Below, one piece after another: positions 18,865-26,833 of a stretch of 64,000 bases of DNA. Each line of letters opens with the position of its first letter. The stretch's first letter is position 1. The notes beneath the pieces were generated by a model. It was not told where the DNA came from and made no database searches. It worked only from the letters and a program-made list of their open reading frames with translations. The DNA lies in contig NZ_JRGM01000135.1 of assembly GCF_000764665.1 (NCBI RefSeq), forward strand, positions 1-64,000. Reading direction: 5' to 3'. Made by a program: the position numbers and the translations under genes. The stretch comes from Aeromonas lacus. Lineage in GTDB: Bacteria; Pseudomonadota; Gammaproteobacteria; Enterobacterales; Aeromonadaceae.

Positions 18865-20541
18865 TCAGTCCTGCTCATCGGTCAGATGCCAAAAGTCGAA
18901 AAAGTTGAACCACTCCAGCGGCGCACGCAGACAGTGGTGTTCCAGCCGGTTGGCATAGTGTTGCACTCGCGCCTCGAGCTGCTGCTGGCGTCCGGCGCGT
19001 GGCAGGGGCGAGCCATCGGCGAACGGCTCGAAATGCACCCGAAAGCGCCCCTGCTCCCGCAGCCCGAACATCAGGTAGGTGTGGCAGCCGAGGATGGCCG
19101 ACAGCGCAAACGGGCCGAGCGGGAAGGGGGCCTTAGCGCCGAGAAAATCGGCCCAGACCACCCGCTTCTCTTTGGTCACCGAAGTGCGATCACCGACGAT
19201 CACCACCCACTCCCCCGCCTCGATGCGCGATTTGAGCATGATGGCGGTATCGGCCCCCAGCTCCTGCACCTGCACCAGATTGAGGCCGGAGTCGGGGTTC
19301 ACCTCCTGCAACAGGGCGTTGAAGCGGGCGGCGTGGCGGGTAAAGACCAGCGCCGTGATGCGTACCCCTTGCGCCTTGCTGCCAAGGGCGCGGCACAGCT
19401 CCAGATTGCCCAGATGGGAGCCGATGATGAGGGCTCCCTTGCCGCGAGCAGCCTCGTAATGGTGCGGGTTCACCAGCTCGATGTCGTCGAGACCTATATC
19501 GCCGCGCCAGGCGGCCAGTTTGTCGAGCGCCGCCTCGCCAAAGCGCAGGAAGTGGCGCAGGCTCCCCACCGGCTCGGGCAGCGGCTGGTTGAGCTCGGCT
19601 GCGCGTGCGGTGAGGCGCGCAAGATAGTCGCGGGAAGCCTCGCGCTGGCTGCGCCCGGTCAGCCAGAAGTAGCTGATGACAGGCAGCAGCAGGGCCCTGA
19701 AACCCGGGCGGCCGAGCAACCGGTAGCTCCAGAGCATGGTGCGGATGCCGAGCAGGGTGCCGCGCTCCGGGGTGCGCGACCAGTGTTCCCGTCCGCGTGT
19801 TAACAGCTGGCCGGGGACGCGCAGCAGGCTGGTTGCTCCGTCACGCAGCAGGGTCAGCACCAGACGGGTGTGCATCCAGGAGATGCGCAGGTTGTCGTGC
19901 AGCGGGTTGAAATGGGAGAGGCCGTTCTCGGGGTAGTGCACCTTGACCGGAATAAAGCGCACCGCCACGCCGCGCCAGTGCAGGCGCACCATGATTTCGA
20001 TGTCGAAATCCATCCGCTCGCCGAGGGGGCACTGCTCAAGCAGTTCGCAGCTCGCCTCGACCGGGTAGACGCGAAGGCCGCACATGCTGTCTTTGATTTC
20101 GAAGGAGAGCGTCTCGATCCAGACCCAGACGTGAGTCAGGTAGCGGCCGTAGAGGCGACCCTTGGGCACCGTCTCGTCATATTCGGGGGCGCCGGAGATC
20201 AGCGCTTGCGGGAAGCGCTCCGATTCGGCCAGCAGATCCGGCAGGCGGGAGAGATCGTGCTGGCCATCTGCATCGACCTGCAGGGCGTGGCTGAAGCCGC
20301 GCGCTCTGGCAGCCAGCAGCGCCGTCTTGACGGCCCCCCCCTTGCCACGGTTGTGCGGATGGCGAAGTAACGTGACCCAGCCTGCATGTTCGGCTGCCAG
20401 CTGATCGAGCAGGGCGGCGGCGGCCGGCTCGCTGCCATCATCGACCAGCAGGCAGGGAAGTTCGAGCGGCGCGAGTTCACGTAGCACAGCCGCGAGAGGG
20501 GCTGCGTGGTTGTAGCAGGGGATGATGATGCAGGGCGTCAC
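18865..20541 (-). CDS. apeJ: ApeJ, glycosyltransferase-acyltransferase fusion
   Basis: 558 residues, two enzymes in one chain. Residues 1-230 are a GT2 glycosyltransferase (IIIPCYNHAA, VDDGS, QVDADGQHD). Residues from about 280 are an LpxL/HtrB-like lysophospholipid acyltransferase (GALIIGSHLGNLE with the HX4-type catalytic His, VIVGDRTSV). It probably adds a sugar and joins the polyene to its lipid carrier. It begins with GTG overlapping the apeI stop and ends 8 nt before the chosen start of the ammonia lyase. Confidence 0.88.
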   Translation of the reverse strand: MTPCIIIPCYNHAAPLAAVLRELAPLELPCLLVDDGSEPAAAALLDQLAAEHAGWVTLLRHPHNRGKGGAVKTALLAARARGFSHALQVDADGQHDLSRLPDLLAESERFPQALISGAPEYDETVPKGRLYGRYLTHVWVWIETLSFEIKDSMCGLRVYPVEASCELLEQCPLGERMDFDIEIMVRLHWRGVAVRFIPVKVHYPENGLSHFNPLHDNLRISWMHTRLVLTLLRDGATSLLRVPGQLLTRGREHWSRTPERGTLLGIRTMLWSYRLLGRPGFRALLLPVISYFWLTGRSQREASRDYLARLTARAAELNQPLPEPVGSLRHFLRFGEAALDKLAAWRGDIGLDDIELVNPHHYEAARGKGALIIGSHLGNLELCRALGSKAQGVRITALVFTRHAARFNALLQEVNPDSGLNLVQVQELGADTAIMLKSRIEAGEWVVIVGDRTSVTKEKRVVWADFLGAKAPFPLGPFALSAILGCHTYLMFGLREQGRFRVHFEPFADGSPLPRAGRQQQLEARVQHYANRLEHHCLRAPLEWFNFFDFWHLTDEQD

Positions 20542-20903
20542 GATAGCTTGACCCGTCCGCAGCTGGCGAGCGGCAGTGTATCGACATCCTCTGCGCTGCC
20601 GAGACGATATTCAAAGCGCAGCTGGCCGTCGCCATGAGCGCGCAAGATCAGCCAGCAGCGATCGTCAGGGCGCAATGGGCGTTGGAACTTGAGTTGATCC
20701 ATTCCCTGAAACTCGCCGGTGAGCAGGTTCTCTGCGCGGGCGAAGTGAATGGCCAGTTGCAGCTGGGTGACCCCGGGCAGCAGGGGCGCACCGGGAAAAT
20801 GGCCCGCAAACCAGGGCAGATCGGCACTCAGGTGCAGCAGTAGCTGCACGCTATCGGAGGTGGCCTGACGTGCCTGCAGGGCGGGCAGCAGTGAACTATT
20901 CAT
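20538..20903 (-). CDS. apeI: ApeI, 3-hydroxyacyl-ACP dehydratase (FabZ-like)
   Basis: 121 residues, hotdog fold. WFAGHFPGAPLLPGVTQLQ contains the FabZ catalytic His35 and the following LPGV turn. In aryl polyene assembly it dehydrates the 3-hydroxyacyl-ACP formed by ApeQ, usually with ApeP. Its ATG overlaps the apeH stop by one base (TGATG). Confidence 0.9.
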   Translation of the reverse strand: MNSSLLPALQARQATSDSVQLLLHLSADLPWFAGHFPGAPLLPGVTQLQLAIHFARAENLLTGEFQGMDQLKFQRPLRPDDRCWLILRAHGDGQLRFEYRLGSAEDVDTLPLASCGRVKLS

Positions 20904-22294
20904 CAGGTGGGTACTCCGGGTTGTTGCAGTGGCGTCTGGTCAAATGCCTGACGCAGCGCCACACCGTCGCGTTTACCCGCACCGGTCAGGGGCAACGTCT
21001 GAAAAAGTCTGATGCTGCGCGGCAGCGCCACCGGCTCGAGCCACGGACGAAGCTGCCGACGCAGCTGTTGCAAGAAGGCGCCGTGGCCAAGGCGGGTGAA
21101 GCTCTGCATTCCCTCTTGGCTGAGCACCAGTGCGGCGCCAAGTACCTGACGTCCGCCCTGCTCAAGGGGCAAGACGGCGGCATCGAGTACCCCCTCCAGC
21201 GCCTTGATGCGCAGCTCGACATCGTCGAGCGAGATTCGTTTCTCCTCGAGCTTGACGATGCGATCGCGTCGGCCAAGCAGGTGAAAACGGCCTGCCGTGC
21301 CTTTGTCGCCATCATCACACAGGGCGATGCGATCGCTGCCGACCCAAGGCTCGGCTTCATCCATAAAGGGTGAGCGCAGCAGCAGGGTCTGCTCTTCGTC
21401 ACAGCTTACAGTGACACCGGCAAAAGGGGTCCAGGGGATATCGGGCGCAGAGCTCTGGCGCCAGCCGATGCCGCCGGTCTCGCTGCTACCGTATATCTCC
21501 ACCGGCAAGGAGCCGAGCAGCGCAGCGCACTGGCGTGCATCTTCATAGGCGAGCGGGCCGCCGGAGGAGAAGATCAGCCGGCTGCTGCTGCCCGCAAGGG
21601 CTGGATCGAGCCGTGACAGGAAGGCGGGCGAGCTGACCAGTGCCCATGGCTCCTTTTGGCCGCTCAGTTGCTCCGGGTAGTCGGTCTGGCTGCGGGCAAA
21701 CGGAATGCCGAGCGCCAGTGGCAGCAGGATGCGAAAGAGCAGGCCGTAGATGTGCTGATGGCTGACGCTGGAGAAGAGTCGCGCTCCTTCAAGGTGCTGA
21801 TGCCACAGGGCGATCTGGGTTCGGACCTCGACCTCAAGCAGCGGCCAGGGTTTGGTGATCCCCTTGGGCTGGCCGGTAGAACCCGAGGTGTAGAGGGTGA
21901 TCTCGGGGGCCAGCGTCGCTATCGCTTCCGTGGCTGGCAATGGCTCGCCGGCTGTAACGGCCTCGATGCGCAGCACGGTGCATGAGAGCGGCAGCGGTTC
22001 ATCGCAAAGCAGCCCATCGAAGGCATCTTGATCCAGCAGCTCCTGCAAGCCAGCGAGGCGCTGGTGGCCGGGCAGCACTACGGCTTGCCCAGCCATGGCG
22101 CAGGCGAGCAGCGCCTGACAAAAGTGGTAGCTGTCGCCGGTGCAAATAGCCCAGCGCTGCGCCGGCATTACGGCGAGCTGGCGGGCGAGCAGCAAGGCGC
22201 GCTGGCGCAGCTGTGCCAGCGTCCACGCTCGTTGGCCATCGAAGGTGACGACACGGTTGCCATCTGCCTGCAGCAGTTCATCGAGCAGGGTCAT
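20903..22294 (-). CDS. apeH: ApeH, acyl/aryl-ACP ligase (adenylating)
   Basis: 463 residues of the AMP-dependent ligase superfamily. The phosphate loop is TSGSTGQPKG (136-145), and GSSETGGIGWR is the second core motif. The C-terminal part has GRRDRIVKLEEKRIS with the catalytic-lysine hinge region. In this pathway it adenylates the aryl acid starter and loads it on an ACP. It is short at the N-terminus compared with 500-550 residue CoA ligases, as usual for ApeH. It overlaps apeG by ATGA. Confidence 0.9.
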   Translation of the reverse strand: MTLLDELLQADGNRVVTFDGQRAWTLAQLRQRALLLARQLAVMPAQRWAICTGDSYHFCQALLACAMAGQAVVLPGHQRLAGLQELLDQDAFDGLLCDEPLPLSCTVLRIEAVTAGEPLPATEAIATLAPEITLYTSGSTGQPKGITKPWPLLEVEVRTQIALWHQHLEGARLFSSVSHQHIYGLLFRILLPLALGIPFARSQTDYPEQLSGQKEPWALVSSPAFLSRLDPALAGSSSRLIFSSGGPLAYEDARQCAALLGSLPVEIYGSSETGGIGWRQSSAPDIPWTPFAGVTVSCDEEQTLLLRSPFMDEAEPWVGSDRIALCDDGDKGTAGRFHLLGRRDRIVKLEEKRISLDDVELRIKALEGVLDAAVLPLEQGGRQVLGAALVLSQEGMQSFTRLGHGAFLQQLRRQLRPWLEPVALPRSIRLFQTLPLTGAGKRDGVALRQAFDQTPLQQPGVPT

Positions 22295-22854
22295 GCGCTA
22301 TCCCGTTTCATGACGCGCTGGCGAACCAGCCATTCACCGCCCATTAGAGCGCCCATCAGCAGATAGCTGACAAGGCCGTTGTAGAGGCTCCAGAGCGCCA
22401 GATCGCCGTGCCAGACTGTCCAGCCAGAAAAGAGGCCGTTGCCGATAAAAAAGAGGCACCAGACCCGGGTCACCTTGCGGGTGTAGCGAACTCCCCGCTC
22501 CGGCAGATCCGGCGTGGTGAGGCGGGCCAGCCGCTCAACCAGGGTCATAGGTTGACCGAGGCTCCAGCCAAACACTCCCAGCAGGGTCGCGTTGACGGCA
22601 ATCGGGTAGTACAGCAGCCAGTCGTGCTCGCGAAACCAGAGGTTGAGGCCGATCAGCAAGAGGCCAATGGCCCCGAGCCAGCGGGTCGCCCAGCGCCACG
22701 CGCCCGGCAGGGCTGTGCCGGCAAACAGGCGAATGGCAAACAGAGGCAACAGCAGCAGAGCCAGCAGGCCTCTCTCCCCGTGCGACAGGCCAAGATAGAC
22801 CAGCAGGGGATAGAGCAGCAGCAGGGCTCCCGCCAGCAGGTTGATGCGACGCAT
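22291..22854 (-). CDS. apeG: ApeG, integral membrane protein of the aryl polyene cluster
   Basis: 187 residues with about six hydrophobic segments, from INLLAGALLLLYPLLVYLGL to NGLVSYLLMGALMGG, and a basic tail. It belongs to the COG4648-like membrane proteins always found between the ACP genes and apeH in such clusters; its role is unknown, perhaps in anchoring the assembly complex to the membrane. Starts one base into the apeF stop (TAATG). Confidence 0.8.
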   Translation of the reverse strand: MRRINLLAGALLLLYPLLVYLGLSHGERGLLALLLLPLFAIRLFAGTALPGAWRWATRWLGAIGLLLIGLNLWFREHDWLLYYPIAVNATLLGVFGWSLGQPMTLVERLARLTTPDLPERGVRYTRKVTRVWCLFFIGNGLFSGWTVWHGDLALWSLYNGLVSYLLMGALMGGEWLVRQRVMKRDSA

Positions 22855-23099
22855 TACTCGGCGAGCAGGCGTTCGACGGCGTCAACCACGTCGGCGACGG
22901 TGCGCACTGACTTGAACTCTTCCGGCTTGATCTTCTTGCCGGTCAGTTTTTGCAGGTGCACCACCAGATCGATGGCGTCGATGCTGTCGAGCTCGAGCTG
23001 CTGGTAGAGTTTGGCATCCATGGTGACGTCTTCGGGGTCGATTTCGAACAGCTCAACCAGGGCGCGGCGAATTTCGTTGAAGATCTCATCTCTGGTCAT
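22854..23099 (-). CDS. apeF: ApeF, acyl carrier protein
   Basis: 81 residues, acidic, four-helix ACP. The phosphopantetheine attachment Ser39 lies in LELDSIDAID. One of two dedicated carriers: in studied systems one carries the starter and the other the growing polyene, which of the two is not evident here. Only five bases separate it from apeE, so the two are co-translated. Confidence 0.92.
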   Translation of the reverse strand: MTRDEIFNEIRRALVELFEIDPEDVTMDAKLYQQLELDSIDAIDLVVHLQKLTGKKIKPEEFKSVRTVADVVDAVERLLAE

Positions 23100-23104
23100 G
23101 GCGA

Positions 23105-23365
23105 TTATCCCCGCTGCTGGTTGACGAGGGCAGCCAGGGCTGCAACAGAGGCAAAGTGACGACGGGTATTCTCGTCATCAGCCGAGAGCACGATGCCGTA
23201 GCGTCCCTTGATCGCCAGTCCCAGCTCCAGTGCATCGATGGAGTCGAGCCCGAGACCGTCATTGAAGAGCGGGGCGTCGGTGTCGATATCGGCAGTCGTC
23301 ATGCCTTCGAGGTTGAGGCTGTCGATGATCAGTTGTTTGATTTCTTCAGTTAATGTTTGTTGCAT
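23105..23365 (-). CDS. apeE: ApeE, acyl carrier protein
   Basis: 86 residues, acidic, with attachment Ser42 in GLGLDSIDALELG. It overlaps the 3' end of apeD by 20 nt; the ribosome site is weak, so translation is likely coupled. Adjacent to and clearly diverged from ApeF, consistent with different roles. Confidence 0.92.
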   Translation of the reverse strand: MQQTLTEEIKQLIIDSLNLEGMTTADIDTDAPLFNDGLGLDSIDALELGLAIKGRYGIVLSADDENTRRHFASVAALAALVNQQRG

Positions 23366-24140
23366 CTTGAGTCCATACAGAGGCGGATTGGGCCGGGCTC
23401 AATACCCGTTTGAAATAGTGAGTGAGATGCCGCGCGGCCAGCGAAGGGGCCTCTTCGTGCGGCATCAGATCCCGAGCCTGACACTGGGGCAGAAACTCTA
23501 CCGTAAAGAGTGGCTTGTGCGCGGGAACATGGAACCATTTGTGCTGTTTGGTCAGAAACGGGGCCGAGCAGTGAATGCGAACCGGTTGCAGCCTGGCCTG
23601 ACAACGGACGGCCAGATGGGCTGCGCCGCGCTGCAGTTGCAGCGGCTCGCCGGGGGTTGTGCGGGTGCCTTCCGGAAAAACCAGCAGTACTGCACCTTGT
23701 TGCAGGCGTTCACAACATACCGGTAATAATGTTTCGGCCGCGGCATTGGGAATATAACCGGCTGCCCGCACGATGCCGGCGACAAACGGATTATGCCAGA
23801 GCGCCTCTTTGACAATACAGTCACACTCCGGCATGTAAGCAGCCAGCAATACATAATCGAGCAGGCTGGGATGGTTGGCCAATACCAATACGCCGCTCAA
23901 TTGCTGGGGCATATTGTTAAAGCGATAATCCAGCACCCTTAATTGCCTGAGCACATTGAGGAAAAAACGAAAACTTATTCTGATGGTGCTTTGGGCAAGG
24001 TGGCGACGCGTTTCCCCGCGCACCAATAACCAGAGCAGTGGAAACCAGACCAGCGTCAGCAGCAGGCAGCCAATTCCGAACAGGGTAAATCCCAGCATGG
24101 TACCAATCAGGCGCCAGAGCCGGTTCAATTGCGCTGCCAT
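23346..24140 (-). CDS. apeD: ApeD, 1-acyl-glycerol-3-phosphate-type acyltransferase
   Basis: 264 residues, PlsC family: catalytic HX4D in ANHPSLLDYV and the FPEGTRT motif, preceded by a membrane stretch (TMLGFTLFGIGCLLLTLVWF). It may transfer an acyl or polyene chain to the glycerolipid anchor together with ApeJ. The ATG is chosen over a GTG six bases earlier because the GGGGGTGG upstream then sits at normal distance. It overlaps the apeC stop by 16 nt. Confidence 0.88.
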   Translation of the reverse strand: MAAQLNRLWRLIGTMLGFTLFGIGCLLLTLVWFPLLWLLVRGETRRHLAQSTIRISFRFFLNVLRQLRVLDYRFNNMPQQLSGVLVLANHPSLLDYVLLAAYMPECDCIVKEALWHNPFVAGIVRAAGYIPNAAAETLLPVCCERLQQGAVLLVFPEGTRTTPGEPLQLQRGAAHLAVRCQARLQPVRIHCSAPFLTKQHKWFHVPAHKPLFTVEFLPQCQARDLMPHEEAPSLAARHLTHYFKRVLSPAQSASVWTQDATNIN

Positions 24141-24838
24141 AGCCACCCCCTGCGACCGTCGGTGATCCGAAATTCTGGCATGTCATCCAGCAAGGCGCGC
24201 CAGCACGCGAGTGCATCGCTCTTGCCGGTTGCGCCAGTGTCCGTCGCCAGCGCATTCCCCTGCCACTCATCGCCCCGGCTCAGCAACAGCGCCACCGCAT
24301 GGGGCGGCGGTTCATCGCCGAGCCAGGGTTGGCTAAATGCCGGCAGCACCCCCTCAAAGGCCACTACCAGTACCCGCTCCATACCGTCGGCGAGCATGCC
24401 GATGGCCTCCTGCAGGGCGGCGGCAAACGTGCCGCTACCTGCCGCCAGCGAACTCATGGGGATGGGCTGCTTGCCCTGAATGGAGGTGAGCCCGGCAGCA
24501 GTGTTGTGTACTGACTGGGAGAAATCAGTGGGGGAGAGGCTGCGCGCCTGTGCCAGTGCTGTCAGCAAGCCAATGGAGCGATCCAGCTCTCCGTGGCGGC
24601 TGGCAAACACGGCACCCTCTACCGTATGGCGCGACATCATATCGAGTGCCACTTCTACCGCAAGGCGGCTACCCAGGCTCATGCGGCGCGCCACCATCAT
24701 GGGGATATGGGGCGTTGCCAGAGGCGATTGCGTTTGCCAGATACCCTCTTTCGCCCACTCTTGCCACTGCTCCCGGGTGGTGAGACCCGGCGCCAGCGCG
24801 CAGCTTTCAACGATGGAAAAAGAGGACTTCTTGTACAC
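24125..24838 (-). CDS. apeC: ApeC, ketosynthase-like chain length factor
   Basis: 237 residues, related to the N-terminal half of beta-ketoacyl synthases and only about 60% of the usual length. The catalytic Cys position is replaced (SSLAAGSGTFAAAL instead of a TACSSG-like motif) and the second half with the two His residues is missing. Such proteins act as non-catalytic partners of ApeO and set chain length. It is the first gene of the minus-strand operon; the 250-bp gap upstream should hold its promoter, but I see no strong sigma-70 match. Confidence 0.87.
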   Translation of the reverse strand: MYKKSSFSIVESCALAPGLTTREQWQEWAKEGIWQTQSPLATPHIPMMVARRMSLGSRLAVEVALDMMSRHTVEGAVFASRHGELDRSIGLLTALAQARSLSPTDFSQSVHNTAAGLTSIQGKQPIPMSSLAAGSGTFAAALQEAIGMLADGMERVLVVAFEGVLPAFSQPWLGDEPPPHAVALLLSRGDEWQGNALATDTGATGKSDALACWRALLDDMPEFRITDGRRGWLWQRN

Positions 24839-25090
24839 GAAACAACCTTGACCGGGTGATGCTAACAGGGAGACTCGACCACGGGCTCCACCAGTGGTTC
24901 AGCTCCAGTTAAGGATTTGAATAGGACGTGCATATTACCACCATTTCAAATCAAGAACAGGGGCAAGCAGTGACGCAAGTTACAAGTATGAAGAAAGTAT
25001 TCCCCCTCACCTTTATTTATTGAAAGGACACACATTTTATTGTCTCATTGGGTCGGCTTTGACAGGTTCCAATTACAAAGGGTTACAAAA

Positions 25091-25486
25091 ATGAAAATGC
25101 TCAAAATTATTATCAGCGCATTAACACTGCTGTTGGTTACCGGTTGTTCAACTTCCCAGCCGGTCATGAATATGACCAATAGTCTGGTTCCGTCCAACCT
25201 CAGCGAACAGGATGTTTCTCGCGCCATTATTAATGCCGGTGTTAGCAAGACTTGGGTAATGCGTGAAGAGCGTCCAGGGTTAATTACGGGGCATATTCAG
25301 GTTCGTCAACATCAGGCCAATATCAGCATTCCCTATAACACAACTAACTATTCCATTAATTATGTGAGTAGTGTCAATTTAAATGATAAGGGTAAAGGAA
25401 AAATTCACCGTACTTATAACCGCTGGATTAACGGTCTGAACCAGGCCATTCAACTCGAATTGAATCGCGCCAGCAGCAACAAGTAA
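25091..25486 (+). CDS. Predicted lipoprotein diverging from the aryl polyene operon
   Basis: 131 residues. MKMLKIIISALTLLLVTGCS is a clear lipoprotein signal, and AAAGGG lies eight bases before this ATG; a longer frame starting at 25040 has no such site. The mature protein is basic and Asn-rich, with TWVMREERPGLITGHIQVRQHQANISIPYN in the centre. Its G+C is lower than that of the cluster. The start of the divergent gene set is shared with apeC, which suggests a common control region and perhaps a role in the same locus. No function known. Confidence 0.8.
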   Translation: MKMLKIIISALTLLLVTGCSTSQPVMNMTNSLVPSNLSEQDVSRAIINAGVSKTWVMREERPGLITGHIQVRQHQANISIPYNTTNYSINYVSSVNLNDKGKGKIHRTYNRWINGLNQAIQLELNRASSNK

Positions 25487-25498
25487 GGTCGGTGTCTC

Positions 25499-26560
25499 TT
25501 GAATCATTATCAGTCGGATCGTCATAACGCTCTGGATGCCATCAGCCAGGCCCAGCGGATCGCTTTTGCTCCCATGCTGTTTCAGGCTGCCTGGAGCTTG
25601 CGCGAGTTCGGCATTCTGGCGTTTCTAGCCAAAGAGCGGCAAGGGGCGACCGCTGCACAGATCGCTGAGGCGACCGGCTTGACCGAGTATGCGGTCAGTG
25701 TACTGCTCGACATGGGGCTGGGGGGCGGCATCTGCCACCTCAACGGGGAGTGCTACCTGCTGGACAAGGTGGGTCACTATCTGCTGAGCGACCCCATGAC
25801 CCGGGTCAACATGGATTTTGTCCAGCACGTTTGTTACAAGCCCCTTGCCCACCTGCAGCAGGCCATCGAAAGTGGCACGCCTGCCGGGCTCAAGGAGTTT
25901 GGCGACTGGTCAAATCTCTATGCCCATCTGAAGGATCTGCCGGAGCCTGCGCGAAGCAGCTGGTTTCGTTTCGATCACTTCTATTCGGACTGGGCGTTCA
26001 AGCAGGCGCAGGATCTGGTGTTTGGATACGAGCCGCGTCACCTCTACGATCTGGGGGGCAATACCGGCAAGTGGGCCATCTCGTGTGCCCGGCGCAGCCC
26101 CGAATTGCAGGTGACCATTCTCGATCTGCCCGAGCAGATTGCCATGGCCAGCGAGCAGATCCGGGCCGCGGGGCTTGCCGAGCGGGTTCAGGGTTATCCT
26201 GTCAACTTGCTGTCGGAGCAAGCGTTGCCCGCTGAGGCGGACATCTGGTGGATGAGCCAGTTTCTCGACTGCTTCAGCCATGACGAGATTGTGGCCATGC
26301 TGCGGCGGATCAGAAGTAGCATGAAGGAGGGGGCCAGGTTGTGCATTCTGGAGCTGTTCTGGGATCGGCAGCCGTTCGAGGCAGCGAGTTTCAGCCTCAA
26401 TGCCACCTCTCTCTACTTTACCTGTCTGGCCAATGGCAATAGCCGCTTCTACCACTCCAAGGAGTTGTACCAGTGTCTGCGCGAGGCCGAGTTCCATGTC
26501 GAAGAGGATCACGACATTCCGGGGCCGGGCCATACCCTGCTGGTTGCCAAGCCATTGTGA
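25499..26560 (+). CDS. SAM-dependent O-methyltransferase (ApeB-like)
   Basis: 353 residues, two parts: an N-terminal dimerisation winged helix (LREFGILAFLAKERQGATAAQIAEATGLTEYAV) and a Rossmann methyltransferase (YDLGGNTGKWAISCA for SAM, ILDLPEQIAMA). It resembles class I plant-type O-methyltransferases encoded next to aryl polyene clusters, where a methyl group is put on the aryl head. A TTG start is inferred: it follows AAGGT by about nine bases and there is no earlier ATG in frame. It lies 12 nt after the lipoprotein, so both are in one transcript. Confidence 0.85.
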   Translation: MNHYQSDRHNALDAISQAQRIAFAPMLFQAAWSLREFGILAFLAKERQGATAAQIAEATGLTEYAVSVLLDMGLGGGICHLNGECYLLDKVGHYLLSDPMTRVNMDFVQHVCYKPLAHLQQAIESGTPAGLKEFGDWSNLYAHLKDLPEPARSSWFRFDHFYSDWAFKQAQDLVFGYEPRHLYDLGGNTGKWAISCARRSPELQVTILDLPEQIAMASEQIRAAGLAERVQGYPVNLLSEQALPAEADIWWMSQFLDCFSHDEIVAMLRRIRSSMKEGARLCILELFWDRQPFEAASFSLNATSLYFTCLANGNSRFYHSKELYQCLREAEFHVEEDHDIPGPGHTLLVAKPL

Positions 26561-26579
26561 TAACGCCGGGAGAAGTGAC

Positions 26580-26792
26580 ATGAGCACAGTACAGATGAAA
26601 TGCGTTCTGCTGATTGCGGGCGTGCTGCTGACGGGGTGTGCCGAGATGAAGGGGGTTGGTCGAACGATTGGCCATACCTCTCGCGACGTCACCCGGGAGA
26701 TCGGTCATACGACCCGTGATGTGACCAAGGAGATAGGTCACGGTACGCGCGATACCGTCAAGGGCATCGGCAACGAGATTAAAAACATGTGA
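26580..26792 (+). CDS. Small entericidin-like lipoprotein with 11-residue repeats
   Basis: 70 residues. MSTVQMKCVLLIAGVLLTGCA gives a lipobox LTGC; GGGAGA precedes the ATG by six bases. The mature part EMKGVGRTI is entericidin-like (compare the TTRGVGEDI of E. coli EcnA/B). It then has three 11-residue units (nt 26670-26768): GHTSRDVTREI, GHTTRDVTKEI and GHGTRDTVKGI. An 11-residue period is typical of LEA-like and apolipoprotein-like amphipathic helices that lie on membranes. It follows the methyltransferase by 19 nt. Confidence 0.75.
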   Translation: MSTVQMKCVLLIAGVLLTGCAEMKGVGRTIGHTSRDVTREIGHTTRDVTKEIGHGTRDTVKGIGNEIKNM

Positions 26793-26796
26793 TAGC

Positions 26797-26820
26797 AGGA
26801 GGGCCAACAGGCCCTCCTTT
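26797..26820. terminator. Bidirectional rho-independent terminator
   Basis: Stem AGGAGGGCC / GGCCCTCCT with loop AACA between the methyltransferase operon and psuG; followed by TTTCATTT on the plus strand. Confidence 0.8.
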
Positions 26821-26833
26821 CATTTGCGCTTGA

